Source: Halomonas binhaiensis (GTDB taxonomy: Bacteria; Pseudomonadota; Gammaproteobacteria; Pseudomonadales; Halomonadaceae). From it: a DNA stretch of 64,000 nt. The notes below the pieces were generated by a model, which did not search any database, was not told the DNA's origin, and was given only the letters and a program-made list of their open reading frames with translations. The stretch spans positions 3,410,001-3,474,000 of the forward strand of contig NZ_CP038437.2 in the NCBI RefSeq assembly GCF_008329985.2, written 5' to 3'. The translations under genes were made by a program, and so were the position numbers. Positions 35,183 to 45,294 of this stretch are shown one piece after another; position 1 is the stretch's first letter; every line of letters begins with the position of its first letter.

Positions 35183-36162
35183 GTGAATCGTTAGGCAAAC
35201 CGACCTATGAAGAGCTGCTGGAAAATGTCCGCCGTAACAGCGAGTACTCCGAATTGCCAGGTGTCGAGATTTCCATGTGGCCAGAGGACGTGTCTTTTTA
35301 CGATGACCTCTCCAACCAAGAACGCTTTAATGAGCAATTCCTCGAACCTGCAAAAGGACAACCACCTGAAGGGGGGTATCTACTCTATTTTCTTTTTGGG
35401 GCGTGGCATAACTTAGGGGTGATTGTTCTTCTGCATGGGTTGATATTTGATATCGGTACCTGGGGCGATTTTTTCATAGGCTGTGCGCTTTTTTTACTTT
35501 TCCCTTGGCTGATTTTTTTAGCCCTTTGGTGGGCAGCAAAAGTAGGAGGTGTTCGATTTAATCGCCAAGCTCAGCTTGTACATATTGGGATGGGGCCGGG
35601 TAAGGCTCGGACTTATGCCTGGCGTGATGTCATGCCATTTATGCGTAGTGGTATTGAAACGTCGGGAAGGCTGGAACTTTTCCTCCCGATTTATCCTGAG
35701 CTGTATACTCGATTGAGCGATAAACATTTTCGTAGCATACATCGAGAACCAACTGGAATTAATGCCACTCTGGATTTCCGTGATCACGGGCCAGAAGGCT
35801 GTATGCACCGCTTCGAGTTCTACCGCCGTTATATGGAGCAAGGGTTGGATGCAGTACAGCCCGATCCCGACAAGCTTCCTTCCGATCTGGAAATCCGTGA
35901 ACCACACCTGCCTATGTCACGTGGTCCAGTGCTCAAGGTGCTTCACTTTTTGGCAGGTGGCCCGCTGATTGATTGGGCATTGCGCAAGCGAGCCGAGAAG
36001 TTCTACTGGCCGGAGGAAGTGGAGCGGCTGTGTGCTCCAGGAGCAGATCTTTCCGGCATCGACACCACACCTGTCAAGCCGAGAGCAGATATCTTCTACC
36101 GTGCCAGGGGAGCTCATATCGACTTTGTGGATGCTAAGGGCAAGACGGTTTCCTGGAACTGA
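35179..36162 (+). CDS. putative T6SS immunity protein 1 (DUF6708-like membrane protein)
   Basis: 327 residues. Conserved N-terminus (PTYEELLENVRRNSEY), two membrane segments near 75-130 (YLLYFLFGAWHNLGVIVLLH; FLLFPWLIFLALWW), then a soluble part with VRFNRQAQLVHIG and LDFRDHGPEG. GTG start overlaps the effector stop (GTGA), so effector and this protein are coupled. A two-helix inner-membrane protein next to a pore-forming effector fits an immunity role like TsiV2. DUF6708 assignment is from memory of the FNRQ..LVH pattern. Confidence 0.62.
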   Translation: MSESLGKPTYEELLENVRRNSEYSELPGVEISMWPEDVSFYDDLSNQERFNEQFLEPAKGQPPEGGYLLYFLFGAWHNLGVIVLLHGLIFDIGTWGDFFIGCALFLLFPWLIFLALWWAAKVGGVRFNRQAQLVHIGMGPGKARTYAWRDVMPFMRSGIETSGRLELFLPIYPELYTRLSDKHFRSIHREPTGINATLDFRDHGPEGCMHRFEFYRRYMEQGLDAVQPDPDKLPSDLEIREPHLPMSRGPVLKVLHFLAGGPLIDWALRKRAEKFYWPEEVERLCAPGADLSGIDTTPVKPRADIFYRARGAHIDFVDAKGKTVSWN

Positions 36163-36213
36163 TGCCCATGGATGGCAAAGGAATGCCACAATGTCAGAGC
36201 AAGGATCTGCATC

Positions 36214-37194
36214 ATGAGTCAGGCGGGAAAGCCAACCTATGAAGAGCTGTTGGATAATGTCCGTCACAATAGTGAGTACACTGAACTACCTGGTGTCGAG
36301 ATTGCTATGTGGCCGGAGGATGTGGCGTTTTATGATGATCTCTCCAATCAGGAACGCTTTAACGAGCGTTTTCTGGAGCCAGAAAAAGGTCAGCCATTAG
36401 GGGGGAGCTATATTCTCTACCTGCTTTTCGGCTCGTGGCATAACATTGGCTTATTTGTCGCTTTCTACTCGCTTATAGTAGATGGAGCGGGATGGGGGAA
36501 GTTTTTCTTAATATTGGTATTTTCCGTTCCTTTTCCTTGGCTTGTTTTTACCTTGTTCTGGTTTGCTTCTAGTTGGGGGGGAGTTCGTTTTAATCGACAA
36601 GCTCAGTTGGTACATATCGGTCAAGGCCCAGGCAAAGCGAGAACAGTTGCATGGAGAGATGCTGTACCATTTTTACGTACGGGAATCGACACGAGTGGTA
36701 AGTTAGATATTTTTGTACCCTTCGCCCCTGAAGAATTCGAGGGGATGAGTGATGAGCGTTTTCGGCGAACTATCAAAAAGCCCCGTGTCATCAATGCCAC
36801 TTTGGATTTCCGTGATCATGGCCCCGAGGGCAGCATGCACCGCTTCGAGTTCTACCGTCGTTATATGGAGCAGGGCTTGGACGCCGTGCAGCCTGATCCA
36901 GAAAAGCTCCCTTCCGACCTGGAAATCCGTGAACCGCATTTGCCCATGTCTCGCGGTCCGGTGCTCAAGGTACTCCACTTTTTAGCCGGTGGACCTCTAT
37001 TTGACTGGGTGCTGAATAAGCGGGCCGAGAAGTTCTACTGGCCGGAGGAAGTGGAGCGGCTGTGTGCTCCAGAGGCAGATCTCTCTGGCATCGACACTTC
37101 GCCAGTTAAGCCAAGGACGGATCTCTACTACCGGGCTCGAGGCGCTCATATCGACTTTGTGGATGCCGAGGGCAAGCCAGTTTCCTGGAACTGA
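36214..37194 (+). CDS. putative T6SS immunity protein 2, tandem paralogue
   Basis: 326 residues, a paralogue of its two neighbours. N-terminal ~70 residues nearly identical to copy 3; the C-terminal ~100 are highly similar in all three. The membrane and following region (about 75-210) differs strongly: IVDGAGWGKFFLILVFSVPFP here against FDIGTWGDF in copies 1 and 3. The ATG at 36214 lies in the repeated leader CAAGGATCTGCATC, which supplies the ribosome site. Divergence limited to the membrane part suggests different toxin specificity. Confidence 0.62.
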   Translation: MSQAGKPTYEELLDNVRHNSEYTELPGVEIAMWPEDVAFYDDLSNQERFNERFLEPEKGQPLGGSYILYLLFGSWHNIGLFVAFYSLIVDGAGWGKFFLILVFSVPFPWLVFTLFWFASSWGGVRFNRQAQLVHIGQGPGKARTVAWRDAVPFLRTGIDTSGKLDIFVPFAPEEFEGMSDERFRRTIKKPRVINATLDFRDHGPEGSMHRFEFYRRYMEQGLDAVQPDPEKLPSDLEIREPHLPMSRGPVLKVLHFLAGGPLFDWVLNKRAEKFYWPEEVERLCAPEADLSGIDTSPVKPRTDLYYRARGAHIDFVDAEGKPVSWN

Positions 37195-37245
37195 TGTCCG
37201 TGGATGGCAAAGGAATGCCACAATGTCAGAGCAAGGTTCTGCATC

Positions 37246-38226
37246 ATGAGTCAGGCGGGAAAGCCAACCTATGAAGAGCTATTAGATAATGTCCGTCACA
37301 ACAGTGAGTACACTGAACTACCTGGTGTCGAGATTGCTATGTGGCCGGAGGATGTGGCGTTTTATGATGATCTCTCCAATCAGGAACGCTTTAACGAATA
37401 TTTTCTGGAACCTAAGAAAGGCCAACCAATAGAAGGAGCTCATTTGCTTTATCTTCTATTTGGGGCATGGCATAACATAGGTGTGATTGTACTATTGCAT
37501 GGATTAATATTCGATATTGGAACTTGGGGCGACTTCTTATTTGGATGTGCGCTTTTCTTGGTTGTTCCATGGATAGTTTTTCTCTGGGCATGGTTTGGAG
37601 CTTCCGGGATAGGAGTACGTTTCAATCGTCATGCACAGTTGGTTCATATTGGGGATGGTTCAGGCAAAGCAAAAACGTTTGCGTGGCACGATGTGGTACC
37701 ATTCCTACGAACAGGCATTGATACTAGTGGCAAGTTGGTGCTTTTCCTACCAGTTGAGCCAGAAGCATACTCTCGGTTAAGTGACAAACATTTTCGACAA
37801 ATCCATAAAAAGCCTACATGGACCAATGCTACTTTGGATTTCCGTGATCACGGGCCAGAAGGCTGTATGCACCGCTTCGAGTTCTACCGCCGTTATATGG
37901 AACGGGGGTTAGAGGCGGTTCAGCCCGATTCCGAAAAGCTGTCTCCTGGTGAGGAAATCCGTGAACCATACCTACCCATGTCACGTGGTCCACTGCTGAA
38001 GGTATTACACTTCCTGGCCGGTGGCCCGCTGATTGATTGGGCATTGCGTAAGCGCGCAGAAAAGTTCTACTGGCCGGAGGAAGTGGAACGGCTGTGTGCT
38101 CCGGGTGCCGACCTATCAGGAATCGACACCACACCTGTCAAGCCAAGGGAGGATCTCTTCTACCGTGCTCGAGGCGCTCTTATCGACTTTGTGGACGCCG
38201 AGGGTAAGCCGGTTTCCTGGAACTGA
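37246..38226 (+). CDS. putative T6SS immunity protein 3, tandem paralogue
   Basis: 326 residues. N-terminal block like copy 2 (MSQAGKPTYEELLDNVRHNS), membrane block like copy 1 (LLHGLIFDIGTWGDF), and a C-terminal block (GGPLIDWALRKRAEKFYWPEE) identical to copy 1. So it is a mosaic, most simply explained by recombination between tandem copies. Leader and ribosome site are the same as for copy 2. The central part is AT-richer than the shared ends. Confidence 0.62.
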   Translation: MSQAGKPTYEELLDNVRHNSEYTELPGVEIAMWPEDVAFYDDLSNQERFNEYFLEPKKGQPIEGAHLLYLLFGAWHNIGVIVLLHGLIFDIGTWGDFLFGCALFLVVPWIVFLWAWFGASGIGVRFNRHAQLVHIGDGSGKAKTFAWHDVVPFLRTGIDTSGKLVLFLPVEPEAYSRLSDKHFRQIHKKPTWTNATLDFRDHGPEGCMHRFEFYRRYMERGLEAVQPDSEKLSPGEEIREPYLPMSRGPLLKVLHFLAGGPLIDWALRKRAEKFYWPEEVERLCAPGADLSGIDTTPVKPREDLFYRARGALIDFVDAEGKPVSWN

Positions 38227-38277
38227 TGCCCATGGATGGCAAAGGAATGCCACTGTGACAGAACAAGGATCGGCATC

Positions 38278-38403
38278 ATGAGTCAGGCGGGAAATCCAAC
38301 CTATGAAGAGCTGTTGGATAATGTCCGTCACAATAGTGAGTACACTGAACTACCTGGTGTCGAGATTGCTATGTGGCCTTCCATGATGATCGATCCAACA
38401 TAG
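38278..38403 (+). pseudogene. truncated fourth copy of the immunity gene
   Basis: The shared leader and first 34 codons (MSQAGNPTYEELLDN...) are present, nearly identical to copies 2 and 3 through EIAMWP. The frame then enters unrelated sequence and stops at 38401. The break marks a deletion or recombination end. About 41 codons remain, without membrane segments. Confidence 0.8.
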
Positions 38404-38424
38404 ATGACGTTCCATGCCATCTAG

Positions 38425-38715
38425 TTACTCCTCTTTGCCGAAGAGCGCCCGCATATCCTCGTGGCTAATCGCCGGTTCACTCTCGTATGTGGCCAGCCGG
38501 TCTCGGGATACCGCCTCGATGCGCAGATCCTCAAGCTCATCGATCATGTCCTGATATGCCTGTACGTTCATCAACACCGCTGCAGGCTGGTTATCCTTGA
38601 AGATCACCAGCCTGTCGGTCATCCGCGTAGAGACCTCTTTCAGTTTTGCACTGAAGCCACGTGCCATGGCAGTGGCGGACACGGCGTCTTCTGGGCGATC
38701 CAGTAAGCTGGCCAT
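38425..38715 (-). CDS. Phd/YefM-family antitoxin, no toxin seen
   Basis: 96 residues. SATAMARGFSAKLKEVSTRMTD and LVIFKDNQPAAVLMNVQAYQDM match the Phd/YefM DNA-binding fold. GGAG precedes ATG 38715. The acidic C-terminus (HEDMRALFGKEE) would neutralise a toxin, but none is encoded on either side: the gene ends 22 bp from the truncated immunity copy. The toxin may have been lost with the rearrangement there. Confidence 0.72.
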   Translation of the reverse strand: MASLLDRPEDAVSATAMARGFSAKLKEVSTRMTDRLVIFKDNQPAAVLMNVQAYQDMIDELEDLRIEAVSRDRLATYESEPAISHEDMRALFGKEE

Positions 38716-38802
38716 AAAGCTCTCCTGAAGGCTCACTTATCGACATGCTTTAATAAGCATACTTATGCGTATTCAAACTAAAGCATCCGAGAGATCAAAA
38801 AA

Positions 38803-38831
38803 ATCCCCGGGAGTGCCACACTCCCGGGGAT
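38803..38831 (-). terminator. rho-independent terminator of the achromobactin operon
   Basis: Perfect 13-bp stem ATCCCCGGGAGTG/CACTCCCGGGGAT, 3-nt loop, followed on the minus strand by seven T. It now lies about 295 bp after the acsF stop because a MITE-like element separates them. It would have been ~25 bp away before insertion. Confidence 0.85.
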
Positions 38832-38858
38832 TCATTCTTTGGGGAAAGCGCTATCTCA

Positions 38859-39124
38859 GGAAACGCTGAATAAATCAGCCGAGCGGGATGAAGGCTATGT
38901 TCGTTCCAGACGAACAATCGCACTTCCCACATCCATGTGGGTCGCACAAGGCGCACGGAGCGCAACAACCGGAGCCTATAGGGTATAGGTGAGGATTGTG
39001 AGCACCGCGCACCAATTCGTCAGGAACGAATTGGAACATCCATCGGATGGCCCGAAGGATAGCCGCCATGGATGGCAGCTATAGCCCAGTGATTCGCACG
39101 CACAGGCATTTATGCAGTGTTTCC
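38859..39124. mobile_element. MITE-like element with inverted ends and CTCA target duplication
   Basis: 266 bp without a gene. Ends GGAAACGCTGAATAAAT (left) and GGAAACACTGCATAAAT (right, reversed). Flanked by CTCA on both sides (38855-38858 and 39125-39128). The interior has hairpins such as CCCACAT/ATGTGGG and CCAATTCGT/ACGAATTGG. Left part recurs at 18398, right part at 48475. The acsF stop codon lies within the right-hand CTCA. Confidence 0.8.
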
Positions 39125-39125
39125 C

Positions 39126-40406
<1,281 letters not shown>

Positions 40407-40480
40407 TTAGGTATATCTCCGATAATAGGCACCCCGGAGAACCGAGGTGCCTCACTCGTCAGCGGTTGATCAAGCCCGGC

Positions 40481-42487
40481 TTATGCCACGCTCTCCTGGG
40501 CTTCGCGCTCCAAGCTCTTTCTTTCCAGTGCCTCGCTTTCCTTGGCCACGTTTTCTTCGGTATCGATCTTCCGATCATGAGAAGCCGCACAGCCAGCCTG
40601 GCGGAAAGGGTTGGTGGTCTCGCCCTTGCCGAACGGCATGCTGCCGGGGCCGCCAGCGCGCTCGATGATCGGAGCGATCAGCAGCTTGTAGGGCCAGCCA
40701 GGAGCATTGAGAAGCTTTTCACGCAGCATGGCGCGATCTTCATCTTCGAACGGAATGGCTTCGATCTGCGTGTCGATGGCCTGTGCCATCACCTGCCACA
40801 GCGACGCAGCATCGATCTCGTAGTGCCCCGCCAGGGTATCGATGATGGCGCTCAGGTTGACCTGGATGGCCAGGGTCTGCATCCAGAACAGCAAGGCCTC
40901 GAGGTCATCGTGATACAGCGTGTTGGAGTGGCCCTTCTTGATCCGGTAGCACGGGTCCTGCATGCCATGCTGTTCAAGGCGAGACACGGCGATGCGCAGG
41001 GAATCGTGGTCACGCAGCAACAGGCCATCGCAGCGGCCGTCCTTCCATACCAGCACAGCGTTCTGACCATGCACTTCCGCCAGCATGCCGAGACGGAACA
41101 TGCGCAGATTGATGTCGAAGAAGCACTCGCACAACTCGCCAAACAGCGTACTCACGGTCTGGGCAGTGATGGCTTCACCACGCTGCGCCAACCAGTCATC
41201 GAAGAAGTGGTGACCACCTTCCGGTAGCGGCGTGCCCAGCGCTGCCATCGGAATCAGGCGGTACGAGGGGTCATCCAACAGTGCCTGCGGATAGCTACGC
41301 ACCATGGCAGACAGGTGACGCGGCGCTTCGTCGAACAGCGTCGCCTCGGGCGGCATGTAGGCCCACCACTTGCCTTCGTCGCACAAGTGGAGCCCTTCGA
41401 CCAGGCGGGTATCCTTGGCTCTGGCCTGATGCAGCAGGCGAGCGCTGAGGTCGCCATTGAGCATCTTGACCGCCGGCAGGTAGCGCGACGCCCCCAGGGA
41501 ATAGATGGCCATCGGCAGCTTCAAGTAGTGGGCGGAACCATCCACGGGCGCCATGGAGCGCAGCGACGACGTTGGCAGCCAGCGCTCATCGCTCACCTCC
41601 AGTGTCACGCAGTGGCCCGCCTCGAAGTCTTCTGCCAGCCACTTGGGCAAGGCATGCTGGTGTTGCCAGGGGTGTACGGGAATCGCCACGTGGCTGTCGG
41701 CCAGGCCGCGTTCACGAAGTTGTGCATCCAGACGCTGGCGCAGCCCTTCATCGGCCACCCAGGCAACGGGGCCCTGGTCACCTTCGGCGACACCGGCACC
41801 GCACAGCATCCGCTCTCTGGGAATGGCTACCCAGCGCAGGCCGACAGGCTGGGCAAACTCGGCCATGTAGGCACGATATTCCTGCTCGTCCATGCCTTCC
41901 TTGGCCTTGGCCGTGGGATGATAGGGGCGATCCAGCAGCGAGGCCCACTGCTCCATGATGGCGAAGAACTCCGCCGGAGAACGCTCCAGCAGTCGTTGCG
42001 TATCCACCCGGTGGTCCACGGAAGAGGCAGTCTGCCATTCGCTGACGGCAAGCGCATCGAGGAACACTTGCTGGCCCGCGGTCAGCTCGTCCGCATCGAG
42101 AGTGTCAGTCAATGCATTCATGCCTTGATACACGGCACGTATCAGACGCTGAGGCGTCAGTGCTTCCCAGGCAAGCGCCTGGCCCTGCTGGCGCTGCTGG
42201 AGAACACGGCTGCCCGGCACCTTTTCCCAGGCCTGGGTAACCCCCGGACGCAGCAGCATGACCAGGGCCAGCCCGGCCTTGGCGTCATAATGCCAGCGCC
42301 ATAACCGCTGTGCAGAATCAGACACCAGTTGGTGGTATTCCGGCAGTTGGCCGATCAGGCTTTCAGCTTCCTGTGCGCTAAACCACTCGGTTTCGACCTT
42401 GTCGAAGAAGCCCTCGGCCAGTAGTCCATCCACCAATGCTTGCTGGATCTGGGTTTCGGCATATTGCTGTGCGTTGCTTGCACTCAT
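40481..42487 (-). CDS. acsA: NIS siderophore synthetase AcsA
   Basis: 668 residues, IucA/IucC family. Motifs: AIPVHPWQHQH, TSSLRSM (ATP site) and AEVHGQNAVLVWKDG, with an FhuF-like C-terminal helical part. Achromobactin AcsA joins 2-oxoglutarate to a diaminobutyrate-containing intermediate. ATG 42487 follows AGGAG, which overlaps the acsB stop. The C-terminal ~40 residues (ESEALERKSLEREAQES) are a charged repetitive tail. Assignment of A versus C follows gene order and is less sure than the family. Confidence 0.83.
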   Translation of the reverse strand: MSASNAQQYAETQIQQALVDGLLAEGFFDKVETEWFSAQEAESLIGQLPEYHQLVSDSAQRLWRWHYDAKAGLALVMLLRPGVTQAWEKVPGSRVLQQRQQGQALAWEALTPQRLIRAVYQGMNALTDTLDADELTAGQQVFLDALAVSEWQTASSVDHRVDTQRLLERSPAEFFAIMEQWASLLDRPYHPTAKAKEGMDEQEYRAYMAEFAQPVGLRWVAIPRERMLCGAGVAEGDQGPVAWVADEGLRQRLDAQLRERGLADSHVAIPVHPWQHQHALPKWLAEDFEAGHCVTLEVSDERWLPTSSLRSMAPVDGSAHYLKLPMAIYSLGASRYLPAVKMLNGDLSARLLHQARAKDTRLVEGLHLCDEGKWWAYMPPEATLFDEAPRHLSAMVRSYPQALLDDPSYRLIPMAALGTPLPEGGHHFFDDWLAQRGEAITAQTVSTLFGELCECFFDINLRMFRLGMLAEVHGQNAVLVWKDGRCDGLLLRDHDSLRIAVSRLEQHGMQDPCYRIKKGHSNTLYHDDLEALLFWMQTLAIQVNLSAIIDTLAGHYEIDAASLWQVMAQAIDTQIEAIPFEDEDRAMLREKLLNAPGWPYKLLIAPIIERAGGPGSMPFGKGETTNPFRQAGCAASHDRKIDTEENVAKESEALERKSLEREAQESVA

Positions 42488-42492
42488 CTTGA

Positions 42493-43266
42493 TCACTCCT
42501 GGGATTCCTTGGCGCTCGCAAGCGCACGTTGTAGGGCGCGAAATGCAATGCCTCGCTCATCACCGAGCATGAAGGCATGCACACCTTTCTCCCGCCATGC
42601 GGCCTGGGCCTGCGGATGGCGCAGAAAAGCGCAATAGGGAATGGCGTGGCGCTGTGCACCACGCTGTGTTGTTTCAAGGGCTTGCATGACACTCGGGTGC
42701 TGGGTGTCCCAGGTCACGCCAAGTGACTGGGACAGGTCCGCAGCGCCTTCCAGTATCAGATCCAGCCCTGGCACGGCGGCGATGGCATCGATGTTGTCGA
42801 CCCCAGCGCGGCTCTCGATCATGGCAATCACCATGATTTCGTCATTGGCGCGCCCGACGTAATCCTTGAGCGGAAACTTGCCGAAGGATCCTGGGCGCCC
42901 GGCATTCAGGCTGCGTTGGCCAAGTGGCGCATATTTTGCTGCGGCCACCACCTGGGCCAGGGTGTCGGCATCTTCCACCTGGGGCATCACGATGCCCTGG
43001 GCACCGGCATCGAGCAGACGCAGAATGACCTTGGCGTCACTGTCAGCCACACGCACCAGCGGGGTCAGCTCATAGCTTTCCGCGGTACGGATCATGTGCT
43101 CGATGGTTTCCGGGTTGATCAGCACATGCTCGGTATCGATGATCACGAAGTCGAAACCGGCTTCAGCGATCAGCTCGATGGAGGCAGCTACCGGCAGGGA
43201 CGCCATCACTCCGAACACTTCCTGCCCTTCCGCCAGTGCACGCTTGAGTCGATTGGGCCTCAGCAT
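42493..43266 (-). CDS. acsB: HpcH/HpaI-type citrate synthase AcsB (SbnG-like)
   Basis: 257 residues, class II aldolase fold: GFDFVIIDTEHVLINPETIEHMI, GIVMPQVEDADTL, NDEIMVIAMIESRAGV and GLDLILEGAADLSQSLG. In staphyloferrin B, SbnG of this family makes citrate outside the TCA cycle; AcsB is the achromobactin counterpart. The start overlaps the acsC stop (ATGCTGA) and the stop is within the acsA ribosome site, so all three are translationally linked. Confidence 0.85.
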   Translation of the reverse strand: MLRPNRLKRALAEGQEVFGVMASLPVAASIELIAEAGFDFVIIDTEHVLINPETIEHMIRTAESYELTPLVRVADSDAKVILRLLDAGAQGIVMPQVEDADTLAQVVAAAKYAPLGQRSLNAGRPGSFGKFPLKDYVGRANDEIMVIAMIESRAGVDNIDAIAAVPGLDLILEGAADLSQSLGVTWDTQHPSVMQALETTQRGAQRHAIPYCAFLRHPQAQAAWREKGVHAFMLGDERGIAFRALQRALASAKESQE

Positions 43267-45245
43267 GTGGCCGTCTCTTCTGGCTCATGAGCCACAGGCA
43301 AATCCTGAGGCCGGAACGGGGCCAGCGGGTTGGGCACGATCTTGATCTGGGCTTCGGCATCACCGAACAGACGACGCTTGGTCAGCGCTTCCACTTCGTA
43401 GGTCGGCGCGAACACGTCGAACAGTGCAAAACGCTCGCGATGCTGCGGGTTGGCGTTCTGGTAATCGATGATGACCTTGGCGGCCATGGCCCAGAACTCG
43501 CTTTCAGCGAGGTCAAAGTAACGACGCAGGAAGATCGCCATTTCTCCCAGTGCGATGAAGAAGAAGGCATCGCAGGAGAAATCGCGTACCGCATTGACAT
43601 CATCGGTGATGATGAAAGAGTTGCGGTTCAGCGCCGCATGGCTCGCCGGCACAGGCTCCAGGTCGAGAGCCAGCTCCGGGCGTGCCAGGTGCGCCGGGCT
43701 ATAACGAATGCCATCGTGGAAGTCCTTGAGCGCAATCCGTTGTGGCCAGCCATCGCGATGGATGACCACGATGTTCTGGCCGTGGGACTCCATGCCCATG
43801 CCTTCGGCATAGAGCATATGGATGATCGGCACAATGGAGACGTTGAGCAGTTGCTGCGTCCACGCCTTGAGGCCGTGCTGCTCGATCCAGCGGCCAATGA
43901 ACGGCACGCTGGGCGAGCCTTCGGCATCCTTCTCGTGCTGGCTGAGGCCATTGAACGGCACCGCCTGCTCGCCATCCTGCAGATAGCTGGCGACATTCTC
44001 GCGCCAGATGGCTCCCAGGGTGCCGTACACCTTGGGATAACGTGCCGCCGGGAAGGCCCGTTCATCCAGCGCCGCACCAGCCACCTCACCGAGAATCACG
44101 AAGCCGGCACGGCGTGCGGTCTCGTCGCTGGCAATCAGGCTCTGCAGCCACTGGGTGACGATGGGGCCGTTGGTCACTGTGTGACGCGCCAGAATTCGCG
44201 TGCTGGAGGTGTTGGTGATGCTCATCGCCAACTTCAGGTAGGCCCTGCCACTGTCTTTCGGTGCCAGGGTGCGAATCGACTGCTGGGCGGTAAAGGGCGC
44301 ATCGCCCTCGCCCAGGCATGCCACTTCCCCACGCGCCAGTTCAGCATGCAGTGCCTGGACCGTGCTGTTCTGCCACTGCCAGGGATGTACGGGAAGCAGC
44401 ACCACTTCCTCCCGCGTCAGCTGGTGACGTTGCAGATGATCTTCCAGGCGGGCCAGTACTTCCTCGCCAGCCTGGGCAGCAACGAACGCCTGTGCATCGA
44501 GCCTTTCTACCGCCGAAAAGTGTGCATACTGCTTGGGCACTGCCAACCACAGCACACGGATGTCGGCACCAAACTCCGGCCCATAGCGGCGGTTGTCGTC
44601 CAGCGAAAAGCCGAGGCGTGACTTGTAGCAAGGATGGTAACTGTGCGCGTCGGTGAAGTACTGCTCCAGAACGTCGGCGTCTAGGTCTTGGGGAGCCTTC
44701 AGCGTATTGGAAGCCTTCAGCGTATTGGAAGCCTTCAGCGACTGAGAAAAAGCCCCAGAGAATGCTGTGTACTCGGCGGCGGACTGCAGGTCCTTGACCA
44801 GCGTCTGTTCCAGTTCCTCGACGAATCCCGGCTGCGTGGCCTGGTCGCCCAGTGCGGCCTTGAGATCCGCCAGGAAAGCGTGCAGATCCGGCTGTTCAGG
44901 CTCGCCATGGGCTGACATACGCTGGGCTGATATGCGCTGAAGAGTGGAGTGGTCCAGGCGGACCAGCTCAAAACTGTCGCACAACCAGCCATGCACCTCG
45001 TAATTCACCGCGCCCAGTTCGACCAGGAAACGGCCATTGCCAGACCTGATATCGCTGGTTTCGCCGTTACCAGGCTCAGAGCTGTCAGTGATGAAAGAGT
45101 GAGGTACAAAACGATAGCTCAGTACGTCCTCGTAAAGCAGTGTCTGCAACAACTGACCGATGACACGCTGCTGAATGCGTGCATAGTGGCGCCACTGGGA
45201 ATACGCGGTGAACGGCAGTGGCGCACATGATTCATTGGATGACAT
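43260..45245 (-). CDS. acsC: NIS siderophore synthetase AcsC
   Basis: 661 residues, IucA/IucC family. Motifs: WLAVPKQYAHFSAVERL, LLPVHPWQWQNS, SIRTLAPKDSGRAYLKLAMS and ESHGQNIVVIHRDG. In achromobactin synthesis AcsC adds a 2-oxoglutarate unit. ATG 45245 is supported by AGAAGG. Between the N-terminal part and the catalytic region are three copies of LKASNT/LKAPQD, encoded by an 18-bp DNA repeat near 44693-44735. Confidence 0.85.
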   Translation of the reverse strand: MSSNESCAPLPFTAYSQWRHYARIQQRVIGQLLQTLLYEDVLSYRFVPHSFITDSSEPGNGETSDIRSGNGRFLVELGAVNYEVHGWLCDSFELVRLDHSTLQRISAQRMSAHGEPEQPDLHAFLADLKAALGDQATQPGFVEELEQTLVKDLQSAAEYTAFSGAFSQSLKASNTLKASNTLKAPQDLDADVLEQYFTDAHSYHPCYKSRLGFSLDDNRRYGPEFGADIRVLWLAVPKQYAHFSAVERLDAQAFVAAQAGEEVLARLEDHLQRHQLTREEVVLLPVHPWQWQNSTVQALHAELARGEVACLGEGDAPFTAQQSIRTLAPKDSGRAYLKLAMSITNTSSTRILARHTVTNGPIVTQWLQSLIASDETARRAGFVILGEVAGAALDERAFPAARYPKVYGTLGAIWRENVASYLQDGEQAVPFNGLSQHEKDAEGSPSVPFIGRWIEQHGLKAWTQQLLNVSIVPIIHMLYAEGMGMESHGQNIVVIHRDGWPQRIALKDFHDGIRYSPAHLARPELALDLEPVPASHAALNRNSFIITDDVNAVRDFSCDAFFFIALGEMAIFLRRYFDLAESEFWAMAAKVIIDYQNANPQHRERFALFDVFAPTYEVEALTKRRLFGDAEAQIKIVPNPLAPFRPQDLPVAHEPEETATC

Positions 45246-45294
45246 ACATAACCTTCTTGATGAACGCGCTTGATAAATACGCTTGATAAATACG

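Noticed and set aside
43287..44621. Long antisense open frame inside acsC (444 codons)
   Set aside because: Same cause; acsC carries all NIS motifs on the other strand and is in a tight operon.
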